Origin: Capsaspora owczarzaki ATCC 30864
Lineage: Eukaryota > Opisthokonta > Filasterea
Direction: 5' to 3'
NCBI RefSeq assembly: GCF_000151315.2
Contig: NW_011887298.1
Location: forward strand, 1,203,751 to 1,267,750
DNA: 64,000 nt
In this document: in pieces, positions 34,701-49,057 of the stretch
Layout of the letters: each line of letters begins with the position of its first letter
Position numbering within the stretch: the stretch's first letter is position 1
The notes under the pieces: generated by a model
What the model was told of the DNA's origin: nothing
The model's input: only the letters and a program-made list of their open reading frames with translations
Databases searched by the model: none
Made by a program: the position numbers and the translations under genes

Positions 34701-36131
34701 CGGACCAAGACACGGTTTTCAGAGTTTTGCTCTGCCGGCAGGATGCTTTCAAACTATGCGGGCATTCTCGAGCTGCTCATGCGTTTGCGTCAGGCGTGTG
34801 ACCATCCGTTTTTACTCTCCAGTGCGCTTTCTTCGACTGCTCGTCGAAATCAGGATGTGTCTGGAGATCAGGTTAGCAGCTCAATGAGCGCGCAGACGTC
34901 TTCTTCTTCTTCTTCTTCGTCCTCGTCCTCTTCCTCTTCGCTGGTGGGCAACGTGGAAGAGCTAATCGAGGCCTTTCTTTCTGATGACGGAAATGCCACG
35001 TTAGCGGGCTACGCTGCCGAACTGCAGCAAACCGTGGTGAATGGCAACCTTGGAGAGAAGGAATGTCCAATCTGCTTGGATTTTCCCGAGGACATTGTGG
35101 TTACGCCGTGCTTGCATACCGGATGCAAAGGCTGCATGCAGCACACTGTCGCTCGCTTGCATTCGTGTCCGGTTTGTCGGAAGCCCGTTGAACCGCAACA
35201 GCTGGTGCAAGTCGCTCGCCCTCCGGCCAATCTGGCTGCTGCACCAGTCACATCCAATTCTTCTTCAGCTTCCAATTCAGCACAATTGACTGAAATTGGC
35301 GACGATAGCAATAGCAGCATTGTGACTCTCGATGCGGATACGAATGACACGCTGTCTGCCGCTCGGGACGGAGACCGTGCCTCGCTCTTTGGCGTCCAGC
35401 TGGCCACGCGAAATCGCACGTCCTCGTTCATGCGCCGGGCGGAACTTGTGGGAAACCGACCGTGGAAGGCCAGTACCAAGATTCTTGCGCTGGTGGCTGC
35501 GCTCAAAGAATTGTGGACGGTCGAACAGGACGCCAAAGCCGTCGTATTTTCGCAGTGGACCTCAATGATGGACTTGATTGAGGTCGAGTTCCGACACCAG
35601 GGCTTCGTCTATGTGCGACTTGACGGGTCACTGTCCCAGCCACAGCGAGAAAGGGTGCTCGAGGCCTTCCAGCGAGATCCGGCCGTCAAAATTATCATTA
35701 TCAGTCTCTTCAGCGGAGGCGTCGGGTTGAATCTCACTGCGGCGGCGAACGTTTATTTAATGGTATGTGATCATCTTCACGGGGCTTGGTGGAACGTGAG
35801 GTGTGTGTGTGGGAGCTAACTGTTGCTTGTTGTGTAGGACTCGTGGTGGAATGTCGCAGTCGAAAATCAAGCGCTGCATCGGGTCCATCGCATCGGGCAG
35901 ACCAAGCCGGTGATTGTCACGCGGTTTATTGCAGCGCGCACTGTTGAAACGCGGATGCTGAAAATTCAGGCCCGCAAGCAGTTTTTAGCGAATCATGCCT
36001 TGGCCACGAACAAATCCGAACAGCAGGACTTGCGAATGCAGGATCTCAAGCTTCTTTTTGCGGATGACGAGCCAGTGGTTCCCTCAAGCTCGTCTACCGA
36101 TATGATGGTTGGCGACAGCATTGGCAGTTAG
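31732..36131 (+). CDS. RAD5/HLTF-type SNF2 translocase and RING ubiquitin ligase
   Basis: Three exons, 31732-32694, 32823-35762 and 35838-36131, all phase 0, give 1398 residues. RAD5/HLTF reverses stalled forks and polyubiquitinates PCNA with Ubc13-Mms2. Domains in order: a UBA-like helix bundle at about 10-50, acidic linkers, a HIRAN domain at about 230-390 (split by intron 1; IGRLPSDVCQYLAPLIDF after the junction), the SNF2 ATPase with DEMGLGKT (635-642) and DEAH (820-823), a C3HC4 RING inserted in the helicase (CPICLDF at 1069 to CPVC at about 1106), and the helicase C-lobe with FSQWTSMMDLIE, VRLDGSLSQ and HRVHRIGQT. The order HIRAN-SNF2-RING-helicase C is diagnostic. Poly-Ser and Ala-Ser tracts sit in linkers. 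SHPRH lies 13 kb downstream. Confidence 0.95.
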
Positions 36132-36280
36132 GGGGGGGGGTTGAAATTGCGCTGGTCTGGACAACGTGAACACACAAAGTCGCTGTTGTATTTTGAGTGT
36201 AATTTTTGGCGCGTAAAATAGTTCAGTTTTTTTTTTTTTCTTGTTTTATTCTTCTTTTTCTTCTTTTTGGCTGTCTGTCA

Positions 36281-39200
36281 ATGGCCAGTGACTCCCATTC
36301 ACGAGCCAAGGGCGGGCTTGGTGTATCGAGGCCTGCCACTGGAAGCAATCTGGAAGCGGAGACGCGAAGGAAACGTCGACGGATTGACAGCGACGATGAA
36401 GAGCCCAACACGCAAAATTTGGCGGGAAATCTGGATTCAGCGGAACAGTCAAGCGCGAGCATGGACAACACGATGCCCGTTGTGCCAGCCACTGAGGCGG
36501 GTGATGGAGCTACTGTAGCGACCTCTGCTTGCACGCCCGTCCAGTCGGAACAGCCGCGTGTTGGCAGTGAGACTGAAGCAGGCAGCATCGAGCAAGCGCC
36601 GTCTGCTACTGCTGCTGCTGCTGCTGCTGCTGGCAGTGCAACGCCAACGCCAGTCGCACCTTCACGACGAAGCGTACGGCAACATCAGCAGCAACTGATG
36701 CGACCGGACGACAGTGCCGACGAGGACGACGACGAGTCGAATCCCATGCGCCGGCCGTCGTACCGCCGCGTCATGGCGACGCTTGCTCCTCGCCTCCACC
36801 CGCTGCCGGTGCGTGCGCGCAGCCAAGACAGCCCAGATGCACGAAGCAAGTCCAGCCGAGAGATCACAGCTTCGTCAAGCAGCAGGTCCAAAAGCCGCCG
36901 ACAGGACGCAGTGGACGCGGACGACCATGATGATGATGATGATGATGATGAGACCACTCTGCAGGATGAACATGACGATGAACCACCATCGGCGTTTGGC
37001 AAGTTTTACGCGCTGACATCGCGTCCAGTGCCATTCTCACGATGGGACTCTTCGAGCAAGTCGCAGCGGCTGTACGAGGGGCTGTCAAGGCGCCTCGATG
37101 CCATGCTCCTTTCGCGAGCGACATCGTCCAACAAAAACAACGCGGCAGGACGTGCAACTCGTTCAAGTCACAATTCGAGCAAATCAGCCCCTGGCAAAAT
37201 CAACCCTGCCACGGCTGATGAGACGACGCGAGCCCCAGAGCGTGCCGTGGAGCACGAGCACCAGCAAGTGTTTGTTGATCCTGCGTCGCGCATGGTTGTC
37301 GACGACCCTGCGCTGCTCAACGCAGAGGGCGCATATGCAACGGTGCAGGACTGGATTGCCGAGTACAACTTGACCAAGATCCAAATTCCCGACCCCGATG
37401 CAACGATATCTGCGGCAAGCTTCAAAGAGGTTTCCGACAAGACCACAGATTCTGCTCGACCACCCTTCAAACGGCCGCTGCATTATATTCGTCACACTGT
37501 GGACGATTTGGATGTGCTCTCGCCGCATTCTACTGTATGTCTGTACGATATCGATGCGCAGGACGAACAACGGATTGCCTTAATCAACAGCACGCTGCAA
37601 ACCGCATGGGCAGAAGCTCATGCCGCCCAACCAACGCTCCAACCAGACCCGCATGCCTCGCTGACCAAATTCACGCGCTGTGCGGCCTTGCCAGAGCCGC
37701 CGCGACTTTCCACCCAGGACTTTGAACGTATATTTTTCGAGCTTGAAAAGAGGACCTTCCACGAAATGCAACGGCGCATCGTGCTCGAACGTAATAGCGG
37801 CGTCGAGTTTAATCACGACATTGTCTGCGATGTTTGTCTGAGCGGAGATAGCGAGGATGGGTAAGGAAAGCTTCGTGGGGATTCCGTGGGGGTTTGTTTT
37901 CGAGGTGGGAAGACTGGATCCAAAACGAAAAAACCTAAAACAAAAAAAAAAAAAAAAAAAAAACTCAAAAAAAAAAAACTAACTGCTCCTTCGGGGATTG
38001 ATTTGCTCAGAAATAACATTCTCTTCTGCGATGGATGCAATCTTGCAGTGCATCAAGCTTGCTATGGTGTCGAAAGCGTTCCCGAGGGGGCATGGTTTTG
38101 CTATCCGTGCGCGCATTCTTTGACAGATGCCAAGTGCATTTTCTGCCCAAACCGAGGAGGTGCGCTCAAACCTTGCGCGCCAAGCAAAATCACCGCACGC
38201 CTGCGACCCAACGGGCCAGCTCTGGCACATATCAGCTGTGCAATGTGGATTCCGGAAGTCTCCTTTGGAGACGCCGACGCGATGGAACCGGTCGAATCGG
38301 TCGACAACATTCCCCGCGATCGCTGGCAGTTGCCCTGCGACACCTGCTACCAAAACAAGCAGGGCGCTCCCATCCAGTGCTCGGTCAAGACGTGCATGAA
38401 GGCCTTCCACGTGACGTGTGCGCAGCGCGAGGGTCTGCACATGGAGATTCAGGACATCAAGTCGGGCGATATCAGCTACGTGGCCTACTGTCGAAAGCAC
38501 ACGACTGCCATCTTTCCCGATAGCTGCAAGGACGCCAAGAAGCGCGACCAAGCGCTCGATGCCGAAGCGCAGAGCACCATTTTGCATCGATTGCAGCACA
38601 TTGAGAAGGAATTTTGGGCGTGTGTGACGCCGACTCAGGTTGCTTCGCTCATTACGACCATTCCTGCATCATCCGTGACGCCCATGGCAACCGTTGAATC
38701 AGCAGAAGCGACAATTGTAACTGCGCCGGCGGACGCTTCCGACCTGCCACAGCCGCAGCCTGCCGAGGTGGAGCAGAGCATGGCCTCCTCCCGCTCTGGC
38801 TCTGTGGACTCGCCAATGGCAGCAGACGCAGCCAAACCAACGCATCCTGCTGACACCCCTGTCGCCGAGGACGTCGCTCCTACGCTAGAATTGACTCCTG
38901 CTCTCGAGTTGGCCACGGCCGTGTACTGGTACTGGGTAATGAAGCGGCGGGCAAGAGGTGGAGCGCCGTTGCTGCGTCAATTCCTGACCCAAGTCCCCAA
39001 GGTCCATTCCCTTGAGGCCACCGGCACCGCCTCGTTGTTAACGGCTGAGGAACTGGCGCGCAGTGGCGACCAAATCCATGGCACTGCCGAAACCCACGTC
39101 CAGCTCCTCAACGTTTCTCGTTCAAAGTTGCGGGATGTCAAGCACTATTTAACCTCCGCTGTGGGTATGGAGATCCTTATGCAGCAGCAAGCAGTGATTC

Positions 39201-39721
39201 TGCTGCAGGGCATTCTTTCGAGTTTGGAACCGCGCGTTGCAACAGCAACAGATGTGGGTGCAGCAGTCTTGAGCGAGATGCAGCAGCTTCTGACCGATGC
39301 CACAAGCAGCTTGGAGGCCATTCCCAACCGCCTACACCTCTCATCGGCAAGCCTGAATGCGTTGGGCTCGGCCACTCTCAACTCTAACCGGGATCTTTCC
39401 AGCTACTGCTGGGCCTTGAGTCGGGCTGCTGCCAACCCGAGCCCAGCCTCCACAAACATGCACAGCATGAGCGGCTCGCCAGCTCCCGCGGCAACTCATT
39501 CTATGGCTTCCAACACCACACGTGGATTGACATCCAGCAGCCACAAGCGCAGCGCCAAAGCGCCACTTTCCACCAGCGCCCGCTCTCCTTTGCCTGCAGG
39601 GTTTGGCTCTTCGCCGTCGCCAACCATCCCTGAATTTAAAGTCCCGCCCAAAGAATTGCATGATGCTGATACGCCTCCTCCATCGGACGATGTTCGAGCT
39701 GAAATGATGGAAATGAGTTGA
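36281..39721 (+). CDS. PHD-zinc knuckle-PHD protein (JADE/BRPF family)
   Basis: Two exons, 36281-37860 and 38011-39721, give 1096 residues. The intron splits the first PHD finger and rejoins as GDSEDGNNILFCDGC. JADE/BRPF proteins are scaffold subunits of MYST histone acetyltransferase complexes. The first 450 residues are disordered, with Ala, Asp and Ser tracts. An EPC-like helix (FERIFFELEKRTFHEMQRR) precedes PHD1 (Cys516 onward, CDVCLSGDSEDG, CNLAVHQACYGV, GAWFCYPC). The zinc knuckle KCIFCPNRGGALKP and extended PHD2 (HISCAMWIPEV, CDTCYQ, FHVTCAQREGL, YCRKHT) follow. About 450 further residues contain a helical region but no bromodomain or PWWP domain that I can see, so it is closer to JADE-type proteins. 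The MYST partner is not in this window. Confidence 0.88.
37941..37979 (+). repeat. A-rich homopolymer tracts in the PHD-gene intron
   Basis: Two A runs, A20-plus and A10, lie in the 150-bp intron that splits the first PHD finger. Confidence 0.85.
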
Positions 39722-39902
39722 TCTCGTCAGCTGGAAGGTGTTTTGTTTGTTTGTTGGTTGGTTTTGTTTGTCTGGGGTTTTTGCATAAATCGCGCTTTGA
39801 ACACACATGTCACGACCTTTTTTTTTTCCTCGGATAAGTGCCAAGTTCACGACAAGCATGCATAATCAATGAAAACAAAATAGTTGCGGTTGGTTGTCGC
39901 AA

Positions 39903-42552
<2,650 letters not shown>

Positions 42553-43122
42553 TCATCGTCGTCGCGAATGAATGAGCATCTCTCTCTCTCTCTCTCTATC
42601 TCTCCCTCTCTCACACACACACAGAGGAGCAGCTCGTAGTCCAATGAGAATGCTTGCTAGTCTTCCATTGAACACGCGCATCGTCGTCGGTCGTGCTGCA
42701 GTCAATGCTCGCCGTCGTGTCACTTTTCCCAACTGCATTGTGTCACTCCAACGGAGCACATCCCGACACGATGCATTGTCGTGTTTGGATGACTTTGTGT
42801 GGATGAGTCTGTGTTGAATTCGCGCTTTGTTGTACCTGCGTCATTGCGAGTCGAAAGCCAGAGGAGGGAAAAAAAAAAAAAAAAAAAAAAAAAGCTGAAT
42901 GATTTCCGCTTTTGTTCATTCGCTGCATTTGTTCACTTTTGTCACTCGAGTCCAACACAAAAAGTATAGGTGGTACAATGATGTAGTAGAGTATGTAGAA
43001 GAGATGCCTGTTTGTCGCAAAATCAATCGTCAGAGAGAAATGGAATGAAAACCGATTTGTACAACTCGATTGTGTTTATTGTTGCACGTCACTCGAACAC
43101 CGGGCCCCCCCCCCTTCCTCGC
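42553..43122. other. Intergenic with CT repeat and poly-A tract
   Basis: This region lies between the sorting-nexin start and the EXOC3 stop, both on the reverse strand. It holds a CT repeat (42576-42612), an A25-plus tract (about 42869-42894) and a C10 tract (43105-43114). It must contain the sorting-nexin promoter and the EXOC3 3' UTR. No gene was seen. Confidence 0.6.
43075..43080 (-). terminator. Polyadenylation signal AATAAA of EXOC3
   Basis: Reverse-strand AATAAA lies about 43 bp past the EXOC3 stop codon. Confidence 0.6.
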
Positions 43123-45631
43123 TCATTGCTTGGTTGAAATGTGACTAAACACGACTAGCTGATTGCTGCTGGGACCGGGGGAGGCCGCCGCGCCAGTCTT
43201 TTTCGCCTTATTGGCGTGCTTTTCGAGCATCTCGCGAATGGCTTTGGAAACACCAGCGCCACCTCGGAACCGACCGAAATCATCGCGACAGGCCAGCATG
43301 ATTTCCATATGCTCGGGGCTAAAGTCCGGATGGCGCGTGTGAATCTTATAGTAGGTCGAAGGAATGATGGACTCGGTGTCCGTCGCCAGTTCGCGCAAGT
43401 CGTACAACAGCGACAATCGCACATCCACCTGCAGCTTGAGTTCCGGTACACTAGCCACCTTGGAGGCAAAGAACTACGAGAGCCGACGAGAGAATCAACG
43501 CAAAGGGCGGGCGGTGAGCAGAGCATTCAACACACACAAGCTCACTCACTCACTCACTCACTCACTCACTCACACATAAGCACAAAACACAGACAACATA
43601 CCTGCTGCAGCTTGTCAATATCCTTCTTCATCAAATCACGAATGTCGGACTTGATGAGGGCGCGCTTGTTGAACATGGCACGCACGTACGAAATGATGAC
43701 TTGGTCGAGCGTAAGTGCGAGTGTTTTCGGCACATAGTCTGGGTGCATGTGCTGGGCAAGATCGTTGGCGTAGTCGTCAAGCGTGGCGACCACCGTGTCA
43801 ATCTCGCGAGGTGCCTCGTACCACTTGCGCGTAAACAGCCCGACAAGCACGGGATCGAGATCGCCCAAAATGATACGAACGAGATGGCCCTGCGCCACAA
43901 CGGCAAGTTGCTCAAAGCCAGACACGACATTGGCCAGCTGGTTGCGGCAGACGGAGAGGAACTGAGCCTCGAGATGGGCGTCCTCCTCGACACGGGATCG
44001 CAGCTGCTCGGCGTAGATACCGCACTGCACGCTATTGTTGACCACCGCCAGCAAAAACTCGAGCATGAAGGACGGGCGCTCTTCGGGAGTCACGGCAAAG
44101 TAGCCATTGGTAGTCTCGTTCAATTCCTTTTCAAAGTCGTCCTGGAATCCGAGCAGCATGGCCGTGCAGAGCTGAACGACTTCAAAAATAAACTTGCCGT
44201 GCCGCGTGCGGAAGGCGACCGCGACCTGTTGATCAATCATCTGGAAGAGAATGATGGTTGCTTCGGTCACGTACAAGCCCTTCGAGTCGGTGTCTGGCGG
44301 ACCCTCGCGATCTGGGTTGTGAATCCACTCTTGCAGCTCGTTCTTGATAATATTGCGGCACCACTCTTGCATCTTTTCACGAACGAGGCGCGTGTATCGC
44401 TCCATGAGCAAGTCCTGCTTTTCTGCGGGCATGGGGTCTTGCGCGGTGACTCCCAGTTTCTTTTGCAGGTTTTCAGTGTACGACTGTGTGAAATGGCATG
44501 GGGGGAGGTGATGGAGACCAACCGAAAACAAAAACATTGAGTATGCATATCAAATCACGAAATCAAAAGCGCGAGGGGCTGCTCGAAATCAAAAGCACCG
44601 GGGGCTCCTCGAAATCTTACCTGCATCCAGTTGAGCATGGCGAGAATCTCGGAAGGCTCGAGCTCGCGCTCGACAAGCTCGAGCAACACTTCGCTGACAT
44701 GCGAATTGTACGAGGCCACGTAGAGATTGAAAATGTTGTAGTGAGGAGGGAAGCATGGCACAAAGTCGTTCTTGACGGTGAGCAGATCTTCAAAGATGAA
44801 CTTGGAGAGACGCTCGAGAAAAGGCTCGACGTGCTCCTTGTCGTCGACAACCTGCGCCTCAAAGCGCACGACGGCCGAGGCCAGCAACCGCTCGAGCGCC
44901 TTCTCTCTGTACCCTCGAGGACGACGCGATCGATCGATTTTGACGGGTGCTGCGGGATCGAGCACTTGGATGTCGGCCTTTTCCTCGCGCTCGACGATGC
45001 GCAGGACGGTGACGAGCAGCTGCGGCTTGGTCTTGATGAGCGACATGCCCTGGTCGAGCAGATGCCAGAGACGCTTGGCCAGCAAATCACTGAGCGTATC
45101 GACCTCGGCAAAGTACCACTGCAGCGCTTCGTGCTCGTCCGACAAGTGGCGGGCGTGGTAGAGCAGCTCGTCGCGGATGAACTCGAGCGCGGACAGATTC
45201 TCGTAAATGTACAGTAGATTGCAGTCCTCTGCATCCATGGCAATCTTGAGCTGCTTGACCGTCTGCGGGACGACATAGATGCGGTCCAGGTTCTTGCGGG
45301 TCTTGATCAGCGTCTTGCGGGCGTCGTTGACCTGCTTGAACTCGGACGCGTCCAAGCCCAGCGCGCGGCTCGACTTGCACAGCGTGTCCACCGATGCCAG
45401 ATTGCCACGCACCTGCCGGATGTTCTGGATGGACGCGTGCAGCAGCTCGAGGCCGCTGCGAATGTCATCAACTTGGGTTTGGAGCGCCGTTCGCAGTCGC
45501 GCGTCGACGCTCTCCTTCTCGCGCAGAAGCCGTCGTCGGTGCTCGGATACCTTGTCGAGCTGCTCTGGGCGCTGCAGCAGCTGGGCGATGCGCTTGGCGG
45601 CGGTCTCTGCCGCGTCTGCCTCAGTGTCCAT
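43123..45631 (-). CDS. EXOC3: Exocyst complex component 3 (Sec6)
   Basis: Three exons (reverse), 44621-45631, 43602-44483 and 43123-43473, all phase 0, give 747 residues, the length of animal EXOC3. Sec6 is a core subunit of the octameric exocyst, which tethers secretory vesicles to the plasma membrane. The N-terminal coiled coil (VSEHRRRLLREKESVDARL, then IRQVRGNLASVDTLCKSS) and the following IYENLSALEFIRDELLYH are typical. The C-terminal half is a helical-bundle CATCHR fold, with TLDDYANDLAQHMHPDYV, the FNKRALIKSDIRDLMKKDIDK segment and a final PDFSPEHMEIMLACRDDF. The ATG at 45631 is chosen because it starts MDTEADAAETAAKRIA; the frame extends upstream only through leader-like sequence. Confidence 0.94.
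43541..43573 (-). repeat. (ACTC)n tetranucleotide repeat in EXOC3 intron 2
   Basis: About eight copies of CTCA lie in the 128-bp intron between the last two EXOC3 exons, ending about 30 bp before the splice donor. Confidence 0.9.
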
Positions 45632-47556
45632 TTTTTTTGTTTTTCTGAAAGTGGGAGAAAGGGAAGGACGTACAGTAGACTGAACTGGTTGTTTGTGCAA
45701 AGCAAAAGCGAGGTTTTTGTGCTCAGAAGCTCGGGTGCAAATGACGATTCTGAGACTGTGAGCGGGATGGCCAAACAAAGCCCTTTTGTGCATTTTGGGA
45801 TTGTTTCACCACGCATGTTGGCACCCACCCCCGACGACTAGTTCCCCCCTAATCTCTTCTTGTCATTTTCCAAGAATCAATCCATCTTTGTGTTACATTG
45901 CGTTGCGCTCCCTTTCTGTTTCTACAAGCCGCTTTCAACCCAGCAGCCCGCTTTCCGCTCGCTTTCCCCCTCGCTTTCCAGCCGCCCCCCCCCATCCCCA
46001 ATCCCGCCTCTTCCCCGCTTTCTCTTTCCTTCCTGAATGGTGAAAGTCTTTAGCCGAACACAGCCAGCCATCTCGTCCACCGTTTGTTCCCGCGATCCAT
46101 CCTCGTATCATCAGTCCAAACGATTCATGTACGTTTTTTTTTTTTTGTTTTTTTTTTTTCTTTTTTTTTTCGTTTTTTTTTCCCCCAATGTTTCTGTTTG
46201 TTGTTTTGCTGCGCTTTCTTTTTCCGTGTGTCGCGCTTCTTTTGCAGCTACTTTGCTTTCATTTCTACTCAACTTGGTCCAGTTGAGACGCAGCACGCAG
46301 CACGCGCTCCGAACATCAACAACATCAACAACAACAACGCACTCAAAACGCCAAACATCATGCTTTTTTTTTTTTTTTCAATCGTGTCGTGACTTTTTTT
46401 TTTTTTTTTTTTTCCTGTGGCTGTGGCTGTGTGTGTTATTCTGCGGCTCGTCGCTGATGTGCAGATGCAGTTGTTTGCTTCTTGTTTTTCTTGCTCTTTT
46501 GAGGGGGTGCTGCGTTCCTGCAAGGAAAGCATTGAAGATTGAAGACGAACAAAAAAAAAAAAGTCCTTGTCATGGTTTTTTCATACATCCTTTTTTTTTT
46601 TTTTTTTTTTTTTTTTCGTCCTTGTCACAGTGTTGTTTTTTTCCCCTTTCCGTCATTGTCATTTTCCTCAACAGCAGAAAGCAAAATAGAAAGAAGAAAA
46701 ACAAAATCACAATGGCGTCAAAAGTGAAAACGATCAATAACAAAGCATTGAGCAATAAGAAGTGAGCAAAAGCAGTGAGGAAGAATAGAATGTGGCGCGA
46801 TTGTGAAAACACAAACACAGTCACGATCAGCACTTGCACTTTGAACATTGGGTCGCGGGGGGGGGGGGGAAGTCTCGGCAAATCCCTCTGTGTGTGTATG
46901 TGTGTGTGTGTAAACGCTCTTTGATCATTGCAGCCAGGCGGCAAGATGTCAATGTCCCCTGCCTCGCGTTGAGACAACACAGCAACGCCGATGCTTTGAT
47001 CCCTGCTCTTTCCCCCCAAACAAAAAAGCGCCTTCGATCGTACTGTGTGAGCTCGTGAAATACGATGCTGTCATTCATAATTCAATCCATCTCAGTCGTC
47101 TTTTTGGTCGTTCAGTTTCATTTTGTTGTTACTGTGGTGCGTTTCACTCCCGCCCACTCTTGCGCTCTCTCTTTCTCCCTTTCATTGTCACTGTCATTGT
47201 TATTGTGCGAATTCAACTTCAACTTGCTTCTTCTTCTTATTCCCTTTGTTGCTTTGTTGCGAGAAGGGGGGGGGGTTTCGCTCTTGTGTCTGTATGATTC
47301 CCCCTCCTCTCTCCCTTATCGTCCTACCAACCTCCGATAACTCTTGCGGTGGTTTTTTTTTTCTTTTTTCTTTTCCTATCAACCTCGCTGACTTGTTTGT
47401 CTTCCTTTTGCCTGCTTCTACTTGCTCTCCAAAACAGTTAAACAGCGCCAAGCTTCTTTATCGCCATCAAGCCAAAGTTCCCTTTTTTTTCTCTCTCTCT
47501 TTCACAAACTCCCATTTCACCTCCAAGCTCCCCTTTCTTTTTTCCTCATCAAAACC
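45632..47556. other. 1.9-kb divergent intergenic region, T-rich, no gene supported
   Basis: EXOC3 (-) and ornithine aminotransferase (+) are divergently transcribed from here. The middle is dominated by T tracts (46136-46181, 46364-46378, 46393-46413, 46591-46616), with a G12 run (about 46858-46870). A frame starting at 46037 opens with 31 ordinary residues (MVKVFSRTQPAI...) before turning into poly-Phe from T runs, and a 17-codon ORF begins at 46712. Either could be a small exon of an undetected gene or an upstream ORF; neither has a recognisable domain. The last 200 bp are a pyrimidine-rich leader of the aminotransferase. Confidence 0.5.
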
Positions 47557-48791
47557 ATGGTTCAGCAGCTCAAGTCCAAGGATTACATTGCGATGGAAGA
47601 CGCATACAATGCGCACAACTACCACCCAGTCCCCGTGGTCATCTCGCGCGGCCAGGGCGTCAACGTCTGGGACGTCGACGGCAAGCAGTACATTGACTTT
47701 CTGTCGGCGTACTCGGCCGTCAACCAGGGCCACTGCCACCCGCGCATCATTGCCGCGCTCGTCGACCAGGCGTCGCGACTCACGCTGACCTCGCGCGCCT
47801 TCCACTCTGACCAGCTCGGCATCTACGCAAAGTTCATGACAGAGTACTTTGGCTATGAAAAGATCCTGCCCATGAACACTGGCGTCGAGGGCGGCGAGAC
47901 GGCCGTCAAGATTTGCCGCAAGTGGGCCTACACGGTCAAGAAGGTCGCGCCCAACCAGGCCAAGATCATTTTCGCCGCGGGCAACTTCTGGGGCCGCACG
48001 GTCACTGCCGTCTCGACCTCCACCGACCCCACCACCAAGGACAACTTTGGCCCCTACACGCCCGGCTTCCAGGTCATCCCGTACAACGACCTCAACGCGC
48101 TGCGCGAGGCCGTCCAGGACCCCAACACTGCCGGCTTTTACATTGAGCCCATCCAGGGTGAAGCCGGTGTTGTCGTCCCCGACGACGGCTACTTGCGCGA
48201 GGCCTACGCCATCTGCAAGGCCGCGAACGTCCTGTTCATTGCCGACGAAATCCAAACCGGTCTTGGCCGCACGGGCACCCTCCTTGCATGCGACCACGAC
48301 GGCGTCCGCCCCGACATTCTCATTCTCGGCAAGGCCCTGTCTGGCGGCGTGCTCCCCGTCTCGGCCGTCCTCTGCGACGCCAAGTACATGGACGTCATCA
48401 CGCTGGCGAGCACGGCTCGACCTACGGCGGCAACGCCCTTGCATGCCGCGTGGCCATGGCCGCGCTCGATGTCCTGCGTGACGAGAAGCTCACCGAGCGC
48501 TCCTTCCGTCTGGGCAACGTCCTCCGCGCCGAGCTCAGCAAGCTCCAGGAGCAGTACAAGTGGGTCCAACTTGTCCGTGGTCGCGGCCTTCTGAATGCCA
48601 TCGTCATTGACGAGACGTTCAAGGTGTCTGCCTGGGACATTACCTTGATGCTCAAGGACGCCGGTCTGCTTGCCAAGCCCACCCACGGCCACATCATCCG
48701 CCTCGCCCCGCCGCTCGTCATTTCCGACGAAGAGCTTGCCAAGGCTGTCGGCATCATTCGTGACGTCTTTGCCAAGGTCAATGCCCTGTGA
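47557..48791 (+). CDS. OAT: Ornithine aminotransferase with an apparent frameshift at 48403-48405
   Basis: The ATG at 47557 has a strong context (AAAACCATGG) and starts [15 protein letters not shown]. The class III aminotransferase continues uninterrupted to about 48404: [53 protein letters not shown] and the PLP lysine in ILGKALSGG (Lys259). The protein then resumes in another frame at [18 protein letters not shown] and runs to TGA at 48789-48791 with a well-conserved C-terminus. Compared with family members, about seven nucleotides (two residues plus one base) are missing at the switch. The enzyme converts ornithine and 2-oxoglutarate to glutamate semialdehyde and glutamate. No mitochondrial presequence is visible, so a cytosolic enzyme like fungal CAR2 is expected. 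Strong conservation on both sides favours a sequence error or a very recent mutation. Confidence 0.92.
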
Positions 48792-49057
48792 GCGGTGAGC
48801 GGCTCTAATTTCGTAGGAGTGGTTTATCCAAACCAAACCAAACAAACAAACAAAAAATTGTTGTGTGTGTATGTGTGTATGGGTGTGCTGTAGGTGTATT
48901 GTGTTTTTCTTTGATTGCATTGATTTCTAAACCAAGAAAAGCTTCATTTCCATTCCATACTTTCAGTCCACCTGTAGCGTTTGACACTTGAAGAGTTGGG
49001 GATGATTTGTTCGAATGTTTACAAAGATGCAAGTCACACACTCCCGCTTTCTTTCGC

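Noticed and set aside
43541-43573. Short direct repeats that might suggest a CRISPR-like or satellite array
   Set aside because: Pure tetranucleotide repeat without spacers, inside an intron of a eukaryotic gene.
43701-45217. Forward open frames opposite EXOC3
   Set aside because: Antisense to a gene whose three exons reproduce the full length of Sec6.
46037-46765. 242-residue forward frame rich in phenylalanine
   Set aside because: Most of it is translated poly-T tracts; only the first 31 residues look ordinary, which is too little to call a gene.
47467-48444. 325-residue reverse frame opposite ornithine aminotransferase
   Set aside because: Arises from strong GC3 bias of the sense gene; composition Val/Asp/Gly/Arg-rich without motifs.
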